This document shows, piece after piece, positions 17,745 through 25,211 of a stretch of 64,000 nucleotides of DNA. This stretch comes from Chitinophagaceae bacterium (GTDB lineage: Bacteria; Bacteroidota; Bacteroidia; Chitinophagales; Chitinophagaceae), in the NCBI GenBank assembly GCA_027489035.1, contig JAIYAN010000001.1, positions 124,001-188,000 of the forward strand, in the 5' to 3' direction. Position 1 is the stretch's first letter. Every line of letters starts with the position of its first letter. Both the position numbers and the translations under genes were made by a program. Below the pieces are notes generated by a model. That model did no database searches and was not told the DNA's origin. It saw nothing but the letters and a program-made list of their open reading frames with translations.

Positions 17745-17786
17745 CAAGCCGATAATATTGATAAATGAGCTGTTAATCTTAGTATC
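17745..17786 (-). pseudogene. Remnant of the two-TM (CorA-like topology) gene, 5' end only
   Basis: On the minus strand these 14 codons read D-T-K-I-N-S-S-F-I-N-I-I-G-L. They align with residues 3-16 of the intact protein at 3788-5128 (D-T-K-I-N-N-S-I-I-K-I-V-G-L). The start codon is destroyed and similarity ends at the 3' side, near the plus-strand ion-channel cluster. It lies directly downstream of the DUF6150 gene, so module B once had the same downstream neighbour as module A. Confidence 0.75.
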
Positions 17787-17799
17787 TAATCAATTTATT

Positions 17800-18117
17800 T
17801 TATTGAAATATTTTAGCTGAATCTCTTGTTGAAACGTAATATACGATGATATCCGCTTCCTCTTTTTTATCCACTTTAAAAAGACTTACAGCATCTCTGA
17901 AAAGTTGTTGATTCTTTACAATGTACCATTCGCCTGGCTTTCTGATATCAGTTGGACCGGTTACTTTATAAATCCATTGATTTGCTTGTTTGGGATTATT
18001 AGAAATAAATACCCTAAATTTTGCTTGATATGGGTTTTTAATAAATTTTACAGATTGGGCAGAGGATGTATTAAAATACAACCCACACAAAATCATCAAC
18101 AAAATCCTCAAACGCAT
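17800..18117 (-). CDS. Small secreted DUF6150-like protein (module B)
   Basis: A signal peptide (about residues 1-20, ending SSAQS) precedes an 85-residue mature part. This part has repeated strands of the form Q-A-x-x-x-V-F or A-D-I-I-V-Y-Y, the internal-repeat pattern I associate with DUF6150 of Bacteroidota. It should be periplasmic or surface-exposed. Its last 19 codons survive as a decayed copy at 5135-5194, so the gene belonged to the ancestral duplicated operon. It lies 24 bp downstream of the four-TM gene. The function is unknown. Confidence 0.65.
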   Translation of the reverse strand: MRLRILLMILCGLYFNTSSAQSVKFIKNPYQAKFRVFISNNPKQANQWIYKVTGPTDIRKPGEWYIVKNQQLFRDAVSLFKVDKKEEADIIVYYVSTRDSAKIFQ

Positions 18118-18141
18118 TCCTTTAATTTAAAATTTCAAATA

Positions 18142-18648
18142 TTATCGAATTTGCAATATAGATGGATATGGAATAAGCGCTTCGCATAAGTGACCAATGT
18201 AGTCATCCATAATCAATGATAACCCCAAAATTAAGGCTGCAGAAATTAAGGCAGTTGGAATATTATTTAGTTTAATTTGCTCCCACTCATTTATCTGTGT
18301 AAGTTGAAAGAAAATAAAAACTGAAGAAGCTATTACTGCAAGTGTAAAAATTATTCCAATGATTACAAAAACGACCACGTAAGCTAATGAAATCAGAAAG
18401 CTTTGCATGTTAAAAGCACCAGCTTTATTTAAATACTGAATGGCATTTACAGCTGCGCTTAACACAGATGATAAAATTAATGACCCCGATAAAACAATAC
18501 CTACCTGAAAAATAGCGAATGCAGTATTGGTTTCTTCAATCTGAAATCTTTTGCGCATAAAATAATTCAATAGTCTATACAACAAAAAAAGTGCACCTAG
18601 ACCTGAAACAAATGCGATAAGAACTTGAATGATGATAATTGATTTCAT
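18142..18648 (-). CDS. Four-TM membrane protein, DUF350-like (module B)
   Basis: The 168-residue protein has four TM helices at about residues 4-26, 44-66, 82-110 and 130-150, arranged as two similar pairs. The second helix of each half is rich in small residues, as in DUF350. The C-terminus A-L-I-P-Y-P corresponds to E-F-I-P-Y-P in the module A paralogue (5381-5860). It lies 63 bp after the transglutaminase-like gene. No enzymatic motif is present. I infer an inner-membrane accessory subunit of the module. Confidence 0.7.
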   Translation of the reverse strand: MKSIIIIQVLIAFVSGLGALFLLYRLLNYFMRKRFQIEETNTAFAIFQVGIVLSGSLILSSVLSAAVNAIQYLNKAGAFNMQSFLISLAYVVVFVIIGIIFTLAVIASSVFIFFQLTQINEWEQIKLNNIPTALISAALILGLSLIMDDYIGHLCEALIPYPSILQIR

Positions 18649-18711
18649 ATTTAATTTGATTTATTTTTTATGTTTATTTAATGGTGATTAAGCAATGTTT
18701 ATAATTTGTAA

Positions 18712-20352
18712 TTAATGATTATAATAGATGCTTACATCCCAATTGTTTGCATTATTATTTTCTGGAGCCACCATGCCCAATCTAAAACCTTTTGCCGTTA
18801 ATTCAACTCCATAGTGTTTAACTCCATTCACATTTTTATAAATACCAAATCCAACAGGTACACCAACGCCTAGAATACTATGTCCATAAGCTTCACTAAT
18901 CCATACAGAGCTTGCAATGTTTAATTCTTTTAAAATTGAAAAAGCTAATAAGCTTCTGGTATCGCAATCTCCTTTTAAATTATGTAAAAATTCATATGGT
19001 GATTGAACCCCGGCCGCAATATCAGGTAAGCAAGGTTTTCGTTCTTGATGATACTCAAGCATAAATGAATTTCCACTTTGCATGGCTTCGTTACAACTAC
19101 CTTCATGAACCAAATAATAAGGTATTTCCTGAACAAAGGTTGTAACCATTTCAGCAGTTTGAGCTGCATCCATATTTTTTTTAGTGGCAGAATCGCTGAA
19201 TATTTTTGCGATTTTCCTTATTTTATCCTGATCTATTTCAAACAATCCTGCATAGAATTGTGTGTAGAAATCTAGAGAAGAATTATACTGTGTTATTTTA
19301 TTTTTCAATTCATCTTGTTCTGAGGTTGAATTGTTAAAATCAGTAGTTGACGTATTGTATTTTGCTGTGTAAAAAGCATTGGAAAAATCGTACCAATTCA
19401 CTTCTTTTTCAGTTATCTCATCGTCTATTTTACCATCTCCATTCGTATCTGTTTTTTTGGGAGGTGCTATTTTAATATTTCCATCTTTGTTTTTAGTAGA
19501 TCTTAAACCAGAGCTGCTATCATAGAATAATTTAAAAATAAAATACCCAATAAAACCCAGTAACAAAAGTGAACCAATAAAACTAATGATTCTTCCAAGA
19601 TTAACAAATCTTGTAATCAACCAAATAATACCTAAACCTGCTAAAATATTAAAAAGAGGTCTATTGGAATTCCATAAATAGAATAGTAATAAAAGTAAAA
19701 TTATAAATAGCAAGATACCCGATATCCATTTTGACCATCGTCCGATAGATTTAGAAATGGGTATAGTTTGATTTATTGCAGTGTTGCCATTCCCACTTAA
19801 GTTATTGCCGCTATTCTCATTCTGAAAAATCAGTTCAGATTCATTTCCGGAAAAATTATTAAGCCCTGCTACTTGATTGTCTTTATTAATTATTACTTGA
19901 GTTTGATTTTGGTTTCCCCAATTATTTACTCCGGATACATTATTATCTTTCTTAGCTATTTCTTCTTTTATTTTTTTTGTTGGTTCTAATTGAAAATAAA
20001 TATCTCCAACAGCTTCTCTCCAATCAGCGCCAATAAGCGATGCTTGGTCTTTTTTCAAATCAATATTTTTAATTAAAACATTGTAGATAGTTCCTGAAAA
20101 AAAACGATCAACTCCAACTGGAATAAATATTTCAGTCTTTTTTCCGAATTTCCAAAATTTTCTTGGGGATATTTTTTTGTAAAATCTATAGTCATGCGTT
20201 TTTTGTGACTCCGGATCAAAATCAGCTATATTCTCTAAATCGGTAATTTCTATATATTTCCAATCAAAATCTGAATGCACATAATTACCAGCATGATTGC
20301 TGTTCCTTTTTTTAAAAATACCCTTAAATTTCGCTTTTATAAATGGTGACAT
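18712..20352 (-). CDS. Large membrane-anchored transglutaminase-like protein (module B)
   Basis: The ATG at 20350-20352 is preferred; a TTG nine bases upstream is also possible. Domains in order are: a cytoplasmic beta-rich domain (about 1-125); an Asn/Gly-rich low-complexity linker (about 140-200); three closely spaced TM helices (about 210-285); a short DTNGDGKIDDE segment that looks like a calcium-binding loop; and a periplasmic transglutaminase-like domain. The putative catalytic residues are C463 (KGDCDTRS), H491 (YGHSILG) and E517 (GVELTA). The C-terminal half is homologous to the shorter protein at 5880-6803, which lacks the cytoplasmic domain. It lies between the OmpA and DUF350-like genes. 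The substrate is unknown. Confidence 0.78.
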   Translation of the reverse strand: MSPFIKAKFKGIFKKRNSNHAGNYVHSDFDWKYIEITDLENIADFDPESQKTHDYRFYKKISPRKFWKFGKKTEIFIPVGVDRFFSGTIYNVLIKNIDLKKDQASLIGADWREAVGDIYFQLEPTKKIKEEIAKKDNNVSGVNNWGNQNQTQVIINKDNQVAGLNNFSGNESELIFQNENSGNNLSGNGNTAINQTIPISKSIGRWSKWISGILLFIILLLLLFYLWNSNRPLFNILAGLGIIWLITRFVNLGRIISFIGSLLLLGFIGYFIFKLFYDSSSGLRSTKNKDGNIKIAPPKKTDTNGDGKIDDEITEKEVNWYDFSNAFYTAKYNTSTTDFNNSTSEQDELKNKITQYNSSLDFYTQFYAGLFEIDQDKIRKIAKIFSDSATKKNMDAAQTAEMVTTFVQEIPYYLVHEGSCNEAMQSGNSFMLEYHQERKPCLPDIAAGVQSPYEFLHNLKGDCDTRSLLAFSILKELNIASSVWISEAYGHSILGVGVPVGFGIYKNVNGVKHYGVELTAKGFRLGMVAPENNNANNWDVSIYYNH

Positions 20353-20371
20353 TTTTAACAATTGTGCTTAA

Positions 20372-21697
20372 TTAATTTCCTGTTGATTGCTTTGAATCTT
20401 CATTTTTTATTTTCGATCTTTTTGTACTTACAAATTCAGTTTCTGTCAATTTAACCTCAACCCTTCTATTCATAAGTCTACCCTCTAAAGTATTATTATC
20501 CCCTTTGGGCTCTTTATCTCCCTTACCTTCTGCATTAAGTCGTGACTCTTGAACACCAAGACTAGATAAAAACCGCTTGACACTTTCTGCTCTTCTTTGA
20601 GACAATTGAAGGTTTGCTTCTGGTTTTCCTACATTATCTGTATGACCATAAATAGTGGCATTCAATGAATCATTTTTTATGAGATACTCTGCAAGTTTTT
20701 GAAGATCATTCGCTGAAGACGGCACTAGTTTATCACTGTTCGTGTAAAATTGAACATTAGGCAGACTAACGGTTTCATAATTTACGCGCGTTGTTGAATC
20801 AACATAAGACAGTGTATCGCTTTTGATTATAGTTAGTGTATCAACTCGGTCTTTGATTACCTCAACTTTAATTGTATCGTGAATTATTATTGGTGCTGTA
20901 TTATTTTGATTTTTATTACAACCTGACTGATTTAATAGCCAATATAATAACCCAGCCAACAAAAGCAATAAAAGCGGAATAAAACATCCTGAAGAAAAAC
21001 ACCCTCGATTTTTAGCTGCTCCAAAACAACCCGCATTAGTATTTGGGCTAAGGTTCATCCCAGATAATTCTGTTCTTCTTTTTCCATATATGAATGGAAA
21101 AAGACCAAAGGTATTGGCTAATTTACCTATATTAGTTTGGCTGAAATCCTTAATTTCTTGAATTTTATTCCTTTCAATTACTTCTTCATCGAGCAATGGA
21201 ACATCATCGTCATTTAGGTGAATTGCTTCTTTACAATAGGCTATGCCTTTTATTTTTCCGTGTGTTGGATTAACCAACATGGCATTAAACGACGAGTAAT
21301 AAGTTTCTATCCCATCTTTTTCATCCAAGTATGTTTCAAATGGATACTTCCCTCCTTCTGTTTTTTGATCTAAAGGTTTTAAACCAGTATGCTCATTTTC
21401 TAGGAATAAAATAATCTCAGATATTTTTACAACTTTTGTTTTATCTTTTGATTGTTGATCGAGTTTGAAACTCATTTCAACATCACTTTTTTCATTGGAA
21501 TTTATGTAAGGATTTTCTAAAAGTAATTTTTCATCAGGGAACTCAGATTCCTCAATCAATTCAACCTGATCCATCCTGTATCTGGGTTCGAGTTTAAATC
21601 TGGATTGCTTATAGTTTGTTACACCAAGCTTTTTTTGATCTTGTGTAATAAACTGACACCTAAGAAACCCTTTGTAATATTTATATTTTATTTTCAA
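20372..21697 (-). CDS. Cytoplasmic domain / TM / OmpA-like peptidoglycan-binding protein (module B)
   Basis: An N-terminal soluble domain of about 235 residues is followed by a Gly/Cys-rich stretch and one Leu-rich TM helix (about 245-262). A short periplasmic spacer leads to a canonical OmpA domain near residues 315-425. The OmpA motifs are intact: YGHTDNVG, LSQRRAESVKRFL and GRLMNRRVEV. There is no signal peptide, so the topology is N-terminus inside. The frame starts with TTG at 21695-21697, only 3 bp after the preceding stop codon; the first ATG would remove about 42 residues. The equivalent in module A is 7741-8853, whose OmpA ligand-binding loop is altered. This copy therefore looks better able to bind peptidoglycan. 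Confidence 0.85.
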   Translation of the reverse strand: MKIKYKYYKGFLRCQFITQDQKKLGVTNYKQSRFKLEPRYRMDQVELIEESEFPDEKLLLENPYINSNEKSDVEMSFKLDQQSKDKTKVVKISEIILFLENEHTGLKPLDQKTEGGKYPFETYLDEKDGIETYYSSFNAMLVNPTHGKIKGIAYCKEAIHLNDDDVPLLDEEVIERNKIQEIKDFSQTNIGKLANTFGLFPFIYGKRRTELSGMNLSPNTNAGCFGAAKNRGCFSSGCFIPLLLLLLAGLLYWLLNQSGCNKNQNNTAPIIIHDTIKVEVIKDRVDTLTIIKSDTLSYVDSTTRVNYETVSLPNVQFYTNSDKLVPSSANDLQKLAEYLIKNDSLNATIYGHTDNVGKPEANLQLSQRRAESVKRFLSSLGVQESRLNAEGKGDKEPKGDNNTLEGRLMNRRVEVKLTETEFVSTKRSKIKNEDSKQSTGN

Positions 21698-21699
21698 TT

Positions 21700-22914
21700 T
21701 TAAATTAAAGGTTTAGTAATTGATGTTGTTAATTCATCCTTATCTAATTCATTACGCAATTTGAAATGCTGACTCTTCTGTGTACAGTATGGCGGATTTT
21801 CCCAAATAATGGTTTCATGTCCTATTGGTGGCGTATATTGAAAGTTATCCTGAAGAAATCTTAAAATTTGTTTTTGGTTGTCAACATATTTTTCTTCAAT
21901 TCGTTGTTTATAATATTTGGTTGAAAGATCAGCATAAACAAATTTCTTATTGGTTTTTAATCTAAATAAAATAAGATGCGGGTTAATTAAAAGCAAGGCT
22001 ATTAAAATAAAAGCCATAATAAAAAACGGAAATTTTGTGACCGCTTTGAATGAGTGCACAATAAAATAACGATTAGAAATATCTTCCCTAAATGCCATTA
22101 ATTTTGATTCGAAATCTTGATTATGTTTATTAATAACATCAGATAATTGTTGATTTAACTTATTTAGTTGAGCTGATTTATCTTTTAATAGTCCATTCTG
22201 TTGATTAATTTCATTTTCTGTGTTTTTTATTGTTGCTTTTAAATAGGCTGTTTCCATCTCTAGAGATTCCTGGTCATCTTGGATAAATTGATTAATATAA
22301 GCATCTCGTTTTAGTTCATTAGTCTCCTTTATTTTGTTAAAATGCAATAAACAAACCAATGGAAAAAGAACCAATAATCCAATAATAGTGAGGATAGAAA
22401 ATCTAATTATCCCCGTCAGAATTGGAATTGGGGAATCATACTTTAAAAATTTAATTTTAGTGAAAGAAGTGAGAAACCGCTTCGATTTTTGATTGATGTT
22501 ATTAATTTTATTTGCAAAGTTATTTTGAACTAATAGCTCATTTGAAGATGTAGTGCCGTTTCCTTCAGGCAAATTATTTTCTACTATTTCTACCTTTTCA
22601 ATTTTTTCTACTTTTTCTACTTTTTTTTCTGGCTTTATTTTTTCTAAGTCAAAAATTGACTTCCTTAAAATCACCAATGAAAATCGAAGAATACTACCTA
22701 TCACAAAAGCTAAAACTAATCCGAATGGAATTGAGATAAAAATAGATGATGTAATTAAATACAGAAGGGTAATCCCTGAAGTAATCGCCAGGATCATAAA
22801 AAATACAAAAAATAAAAATGCCCAGATATACATCTTCTGTTCACCCTTGGGCGTTTCTTCCCAAAGCTGTTTTTCCAAACCAAACATCGAAATAGTTAAA
22901 GAATTTAAAAGCAT
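21700..22914 (-). CDS. Multi-TM membrane protein related to DUF4407 (module B, second membrane subunit)
   Basis: The ATG at 22912-22914 is preferred to the TTG six bases upstream. Two TM helices (about 28-50 and 54-80) are followed by a Lys/Glu-rich segment with repeated K-V-E-K-I/V-E units (about 90-115), a third TM (about 165-185), a coiled coil (about 205-265) and a fourth TM (about 280-300). The second helix carries I-P-F-G-L-V-L-A-F, equivalent to the DUF4407 segment before N-L-D-R, but the NLDR and STGKGDG motifs are missing. It corresponds to the protein at 6805-7737, although here it precedes the OmpA gene instead of following it. Function unknown. Confidence 0.65.
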   Translation of the reverse strand: MLLNSLTISMFGLEKQLWEETPKGEQKMYIWAFLFFVFFMILAITSGITLLYLITSSIFISIPFGLVLAFVIGSILRFSLVILRKSIFDLEKIKPEKKVEKVEKIEKVEIVENNLPEGNGTTSSNELLVQNNFANKINNINQKSKRFLTSFTKIKFLKYDSPIPILTGIIRFSILTIIGLLVLFPLVCLLHFNKIKETNELKRDAYINQFIQDDQESLEMETAYLKATIKNTENEINQQNGLLKDKSAQLNKLNQQLSDVINKHNQDFESKLMAFREDISNRYFIVHSFKAVTKFPFFIMAFILIALLLINPHLILFRLKTNKKFVYADLSTKYYKQRIEEKYVDNQKQILRFLQDNFQYTPPIGHETIIWENPPYCTQKSQHFKLRNELDKDELTTSITKPLI

Positions 22915-22920
22915 AGTCAA

Positions 22921-24210
22921 TTAAGCATTGTTTGTTTCCATACTTTCGTTGCCCTCTGTGAAAAACTTATTGGGATCTTCACTGATTTGTTTACGTTTTT
23001 TATTTTCCCAATGCTCAATAATTTCTTTGTTTATTTTATCAGTAGAATTTACTTTATTTACTTTTTCATATTTCGCACTCTCTACATCTAAGTATCTCCA
23101 TTTCTCCATGTGAATGGCTCCATTTTTACTTTCATAAATGAAGTCTTCTCTAAAAATTCCATTTTCTACTTCTTTACGTTTGTTGTAATTTTCTACCAAG
23201 AAATCATAAACACCTTTAGTCATCATCATTTTAAAGAAGATTGGCCCCATTTCTATACAAAGAAAAACAAGTAAAATTACCCAAGGTACAATGCCACCTA
23301 TTTCATGACTGATTTGTATCCTTTTCAATAATCCATCATAACCATGGGATTTTTTTTCATTTTCAATATAGGATTTCCTTAAATCGTCTGATAGTTTGTT
23401 GAGTTGATCATTGTCAAAATTCAACTGCTTTTGAACTGCCTCTACCTCAGAACGTTTTAGTTCTATAAACTTTGCTTTTTCAGCCCTTTTGTTATCAATA
23501 TCTGCTTGCATTTTTTTGGCAACTGGTCCAAATCCATAAGCACGCTTGTCTTGCATTTCTGCTTGCTGTACTTTCACCAAATCATCAATTTGTTGGTCAA
23601 AACTGGCTAACTCTTTTTCGTATTGAAGTTTCTTATTTTCATATTCAGCCTTTTCTGTTTCTAATCCCAGTCGCTTTTGTTTAAATAAAGAATCCGTTTC
23701 TTTATTTAAATCCTGTGTGTACTTTTTTTGAAATGAACTCAATTCGGAATTTATTTCTGATTCTAAAATTTTTATCTCCAGCGGTGAAGAGATAGCGAAA
23801 CCCAAAATAAGTGCAATGATGATTCTAGGTAAAGCTTGAACAAATTCTTTACCCGTAATTGCATCTGTTCCATCCCCCTTACCGGTACTTGAAATAATGA
23901 ACCTATCTAAATTAAAAATAATCAGCCCCCAAACAATTGCAAAGGCAATTGTTGCGACTAATAATTCAATTGAAGATGTTAAAGAAGCATCATTTGCATC
24001 ACCTTTTGGTCCAAAAATTGTTGAAAATGCATAGCCTCCTGAAACGGCTGCTAAAAATCCAGTACATAATACAATACCTCCAATACCAGCATATTTTACC
24101 CTGTCTTGCATTGGCGACATATTCATAAAATAAGGATCTGCCCCGGCACACCACCATAGAAAACGAGTGAACTTACGAGGTTTATCAACATTGTAATCTT
24201 TTGTTTGCAT
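22921..24210 (-). CDS. DUF4407 membrane protein with coiled coil (module B)
   Basis: The 429-residue protein carries the same signatures as the module A copy: FTRFLWWCAGADPYF near the start, IIFNLDRFIISSTGKGDG after the second TM helix, and ISSPLEIKI after the third. A long coiled coil of about 150 residues follows, with Lys/Glu/Gln-rich heptads and a conserved YGFGPVAKKMQ patch. A fourth TM lies near residue 310 and the tail is charged. An insertion (GPKGDANDASL) lies between the first two TMs. This is the best conserved protein pair between the two modules, so it is probably the core of the machine. Its biochemical role is unknown. Confidence 0.9.
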   Translation of the reverse strand: MQTKDYNVDKPRKFTRFLWWCAGADPYFMNMSPMQDRVKYAGIGGIVLCTGFLAAVSGGYAFSTIFGPKGDANDASLTSSIELLVATIAFAIVWGLIIFNLDRFIISSTGKGDGTDAITGKEFVQALPRIIIALILGFAISSPLEIKILESEINSELSSFQKKYTQDLNKETDSLFKQKRLGLETEKAEYENKKLQYEKELASFDQQIDDLVKVQQAEMQDKRAYGFGPVAKKMQADIDNKRAEKAKFIELKRSEVEAVQKQLNFDNDQLNKLSDDLRKSYIENEKKSHGYDGLLKRIQISHEIGGIVPWVILLVFLCIEMGPIFFKMMMTKGVYDFLVENYNKRKEVENGIFREDFIYESKNGAIHMEKWRYLDVESAKYEKVNKVNSTDKINKEIIEHWENKKRKQISEDPNKFFTEGNESMETNNA

Positions 24211-24220
24211 ATGTTATTGT

Positions 24221-24841
24221 TTAATTATTTTTTGAATCGGAAATTAATTTGTCGAGTTCTGTATGATCGTTGATTATTAATGTTTTTTTGTCAAGCTGCA
24301 AATTTATGTCTTTACTTTTATTAAAAGAGGGTAAGCTAAACTTGGGAAGCTTATAATGAATGTCTATTTTAGCAACCTCTGGCTTTCTGATTGGGTTAAC
24401 TTCTATTTCAGGAGGTTTGCTGTTGATGAAATTAATTTTTAACCTAAATCGAAAAACTTTGATCCCCCGACCCAAGGCGATGATTTTCAAATTGGGATTA
24501 TAGGAATTGGTTAGATTTTCAAATTTACCTTTGGACTTTTTAAAGTATATTTTTTTATAAACCTTTAATAATTGTAAAAACCAATAAATGGGATTAACTA
24601 AATTTATAAAAGGTGAAATAATCTTTTGATAAATCGTATTAAAAACCCCTGTCTTTTTTTGAGGATAGTTGATTTTTTCAACTTTATCGCCATTATCATA
24701 TATAAAAATCAAAGCAAAGCAATTACTTACGTCATAATCAATTCTAAAATATTGACCATGAATCAAGTATGCTATTTCTGAATTATTTAATGAAAATGAG
24801 GCTTTCACTACTTCTTTTTTTTTAATATACGTTACTACCAA
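24221..24841 (-). CDS. Unknown protein at the head of module B; non-AUG start and no internal methionine
   Basis: The frame has no ATG at all: the longest start is TTG at 24839-24841, with a GTG about 12 codons later. The frame is also open for several codons upstream, adding a hydrophobic stretch. The 206-residue product has an early beta strand pair (HGQYFRIDYDVSN and LIFIYDNGD), a hydrophobic patch near residues 75-95 and a basic second half. It is the positional counterpart of the protein at 10150-10911. It overlaps the YidD gene by 17-18 bp if the TTG start is right. The family is not recognised. Confidence 0.5.
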   Translation of the reverse strand: MVVTYIKKKEVVKASFSLNNSEIAYLIHGQYFRIDYDVSNCFALIFIYDNGDKVEKINYPQKKTGVFNTIYQKIISPFINLVNPIYWFLQLLKVYKKIYFKKSKGKFENLTNSYNPNLKIIALGRGIKVFRFRLKINFINSKPPEIEVNPIRKPEVAKIDIHYKLPKFSLPSFNKSKDINLQLDKKTLIINDHTELDKLISDSKNN

Positions 24842-24857
24842 AAATAATGGAATAAAT

Positions 24858-25145
24858 TTATTTATTTTGTTTTAATTCAAAAGAAATTTCATCATTTCTC
24901 AAAATTGTTCCATCCACTAAATATAACTCGGTTGTACCATCTTCAGTATTATGTACAATATTGTAACCAGGACGGCATTTTTTATATCTAGAATAAAAAG
25001 CTTTTAAACCAACCAAAAATCCTTTTTCCTTTGTTACTCTGTAAACATACCTTGAACAGCTTTCCGCAAAAAGACATGAGTTACGATTGGATTCAGGGAT
25101 GATTTTCCAATACAGTTTGATTATGGTTAAGAAAATGAATTTCAT
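24858..25145 (-). CDS. yidD: YidD-family membrane protein insertion efficiency factor
   Basis: The 95-residue protein shows the YidD pattern. A short N-terminal hydrophobic helix (FIFLTIIKLYWK) leads to C-L-F-x-x-S-C-S-R-Y, equivalent to the family motif C-R-F-x-P-T-C-S-x-Y. Next comes G-F-L-V-G-L-K-A-F-Y-S-R-Y-K-K-C-R-P-G, equivalent to the family's Gly-rich turn and R-x-x-R-C-x-P-G. The family's Pro-Thr before the second Cys is replaced by Glu-Ser, so it is a diverged member. YidD assists YidC-dependent insertion of membrane proteins at the inner membrane. It lies immediately upstream of module B, on the same strand, and may serve these many membrane proteins. A second housekeeping copy would be expected elsewhere in the genome. 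Confidence 0.75.
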   Translation of the reverse strand: MKFIFLTIIKLYWKIIPESNRNSCLFAESCSRYVYRVTKEKGFLVGLKAFYSRYKKCRPGYNIVHNTEDGTTELYLVDGTILRNDEISFELKQNK

Positions 25146-25211
25146 ACTTATTAAAATAGTGACAATAAAAAAACGCTTAAATAAATTGAATATTCAACAT
25201 TGATGATTTAT

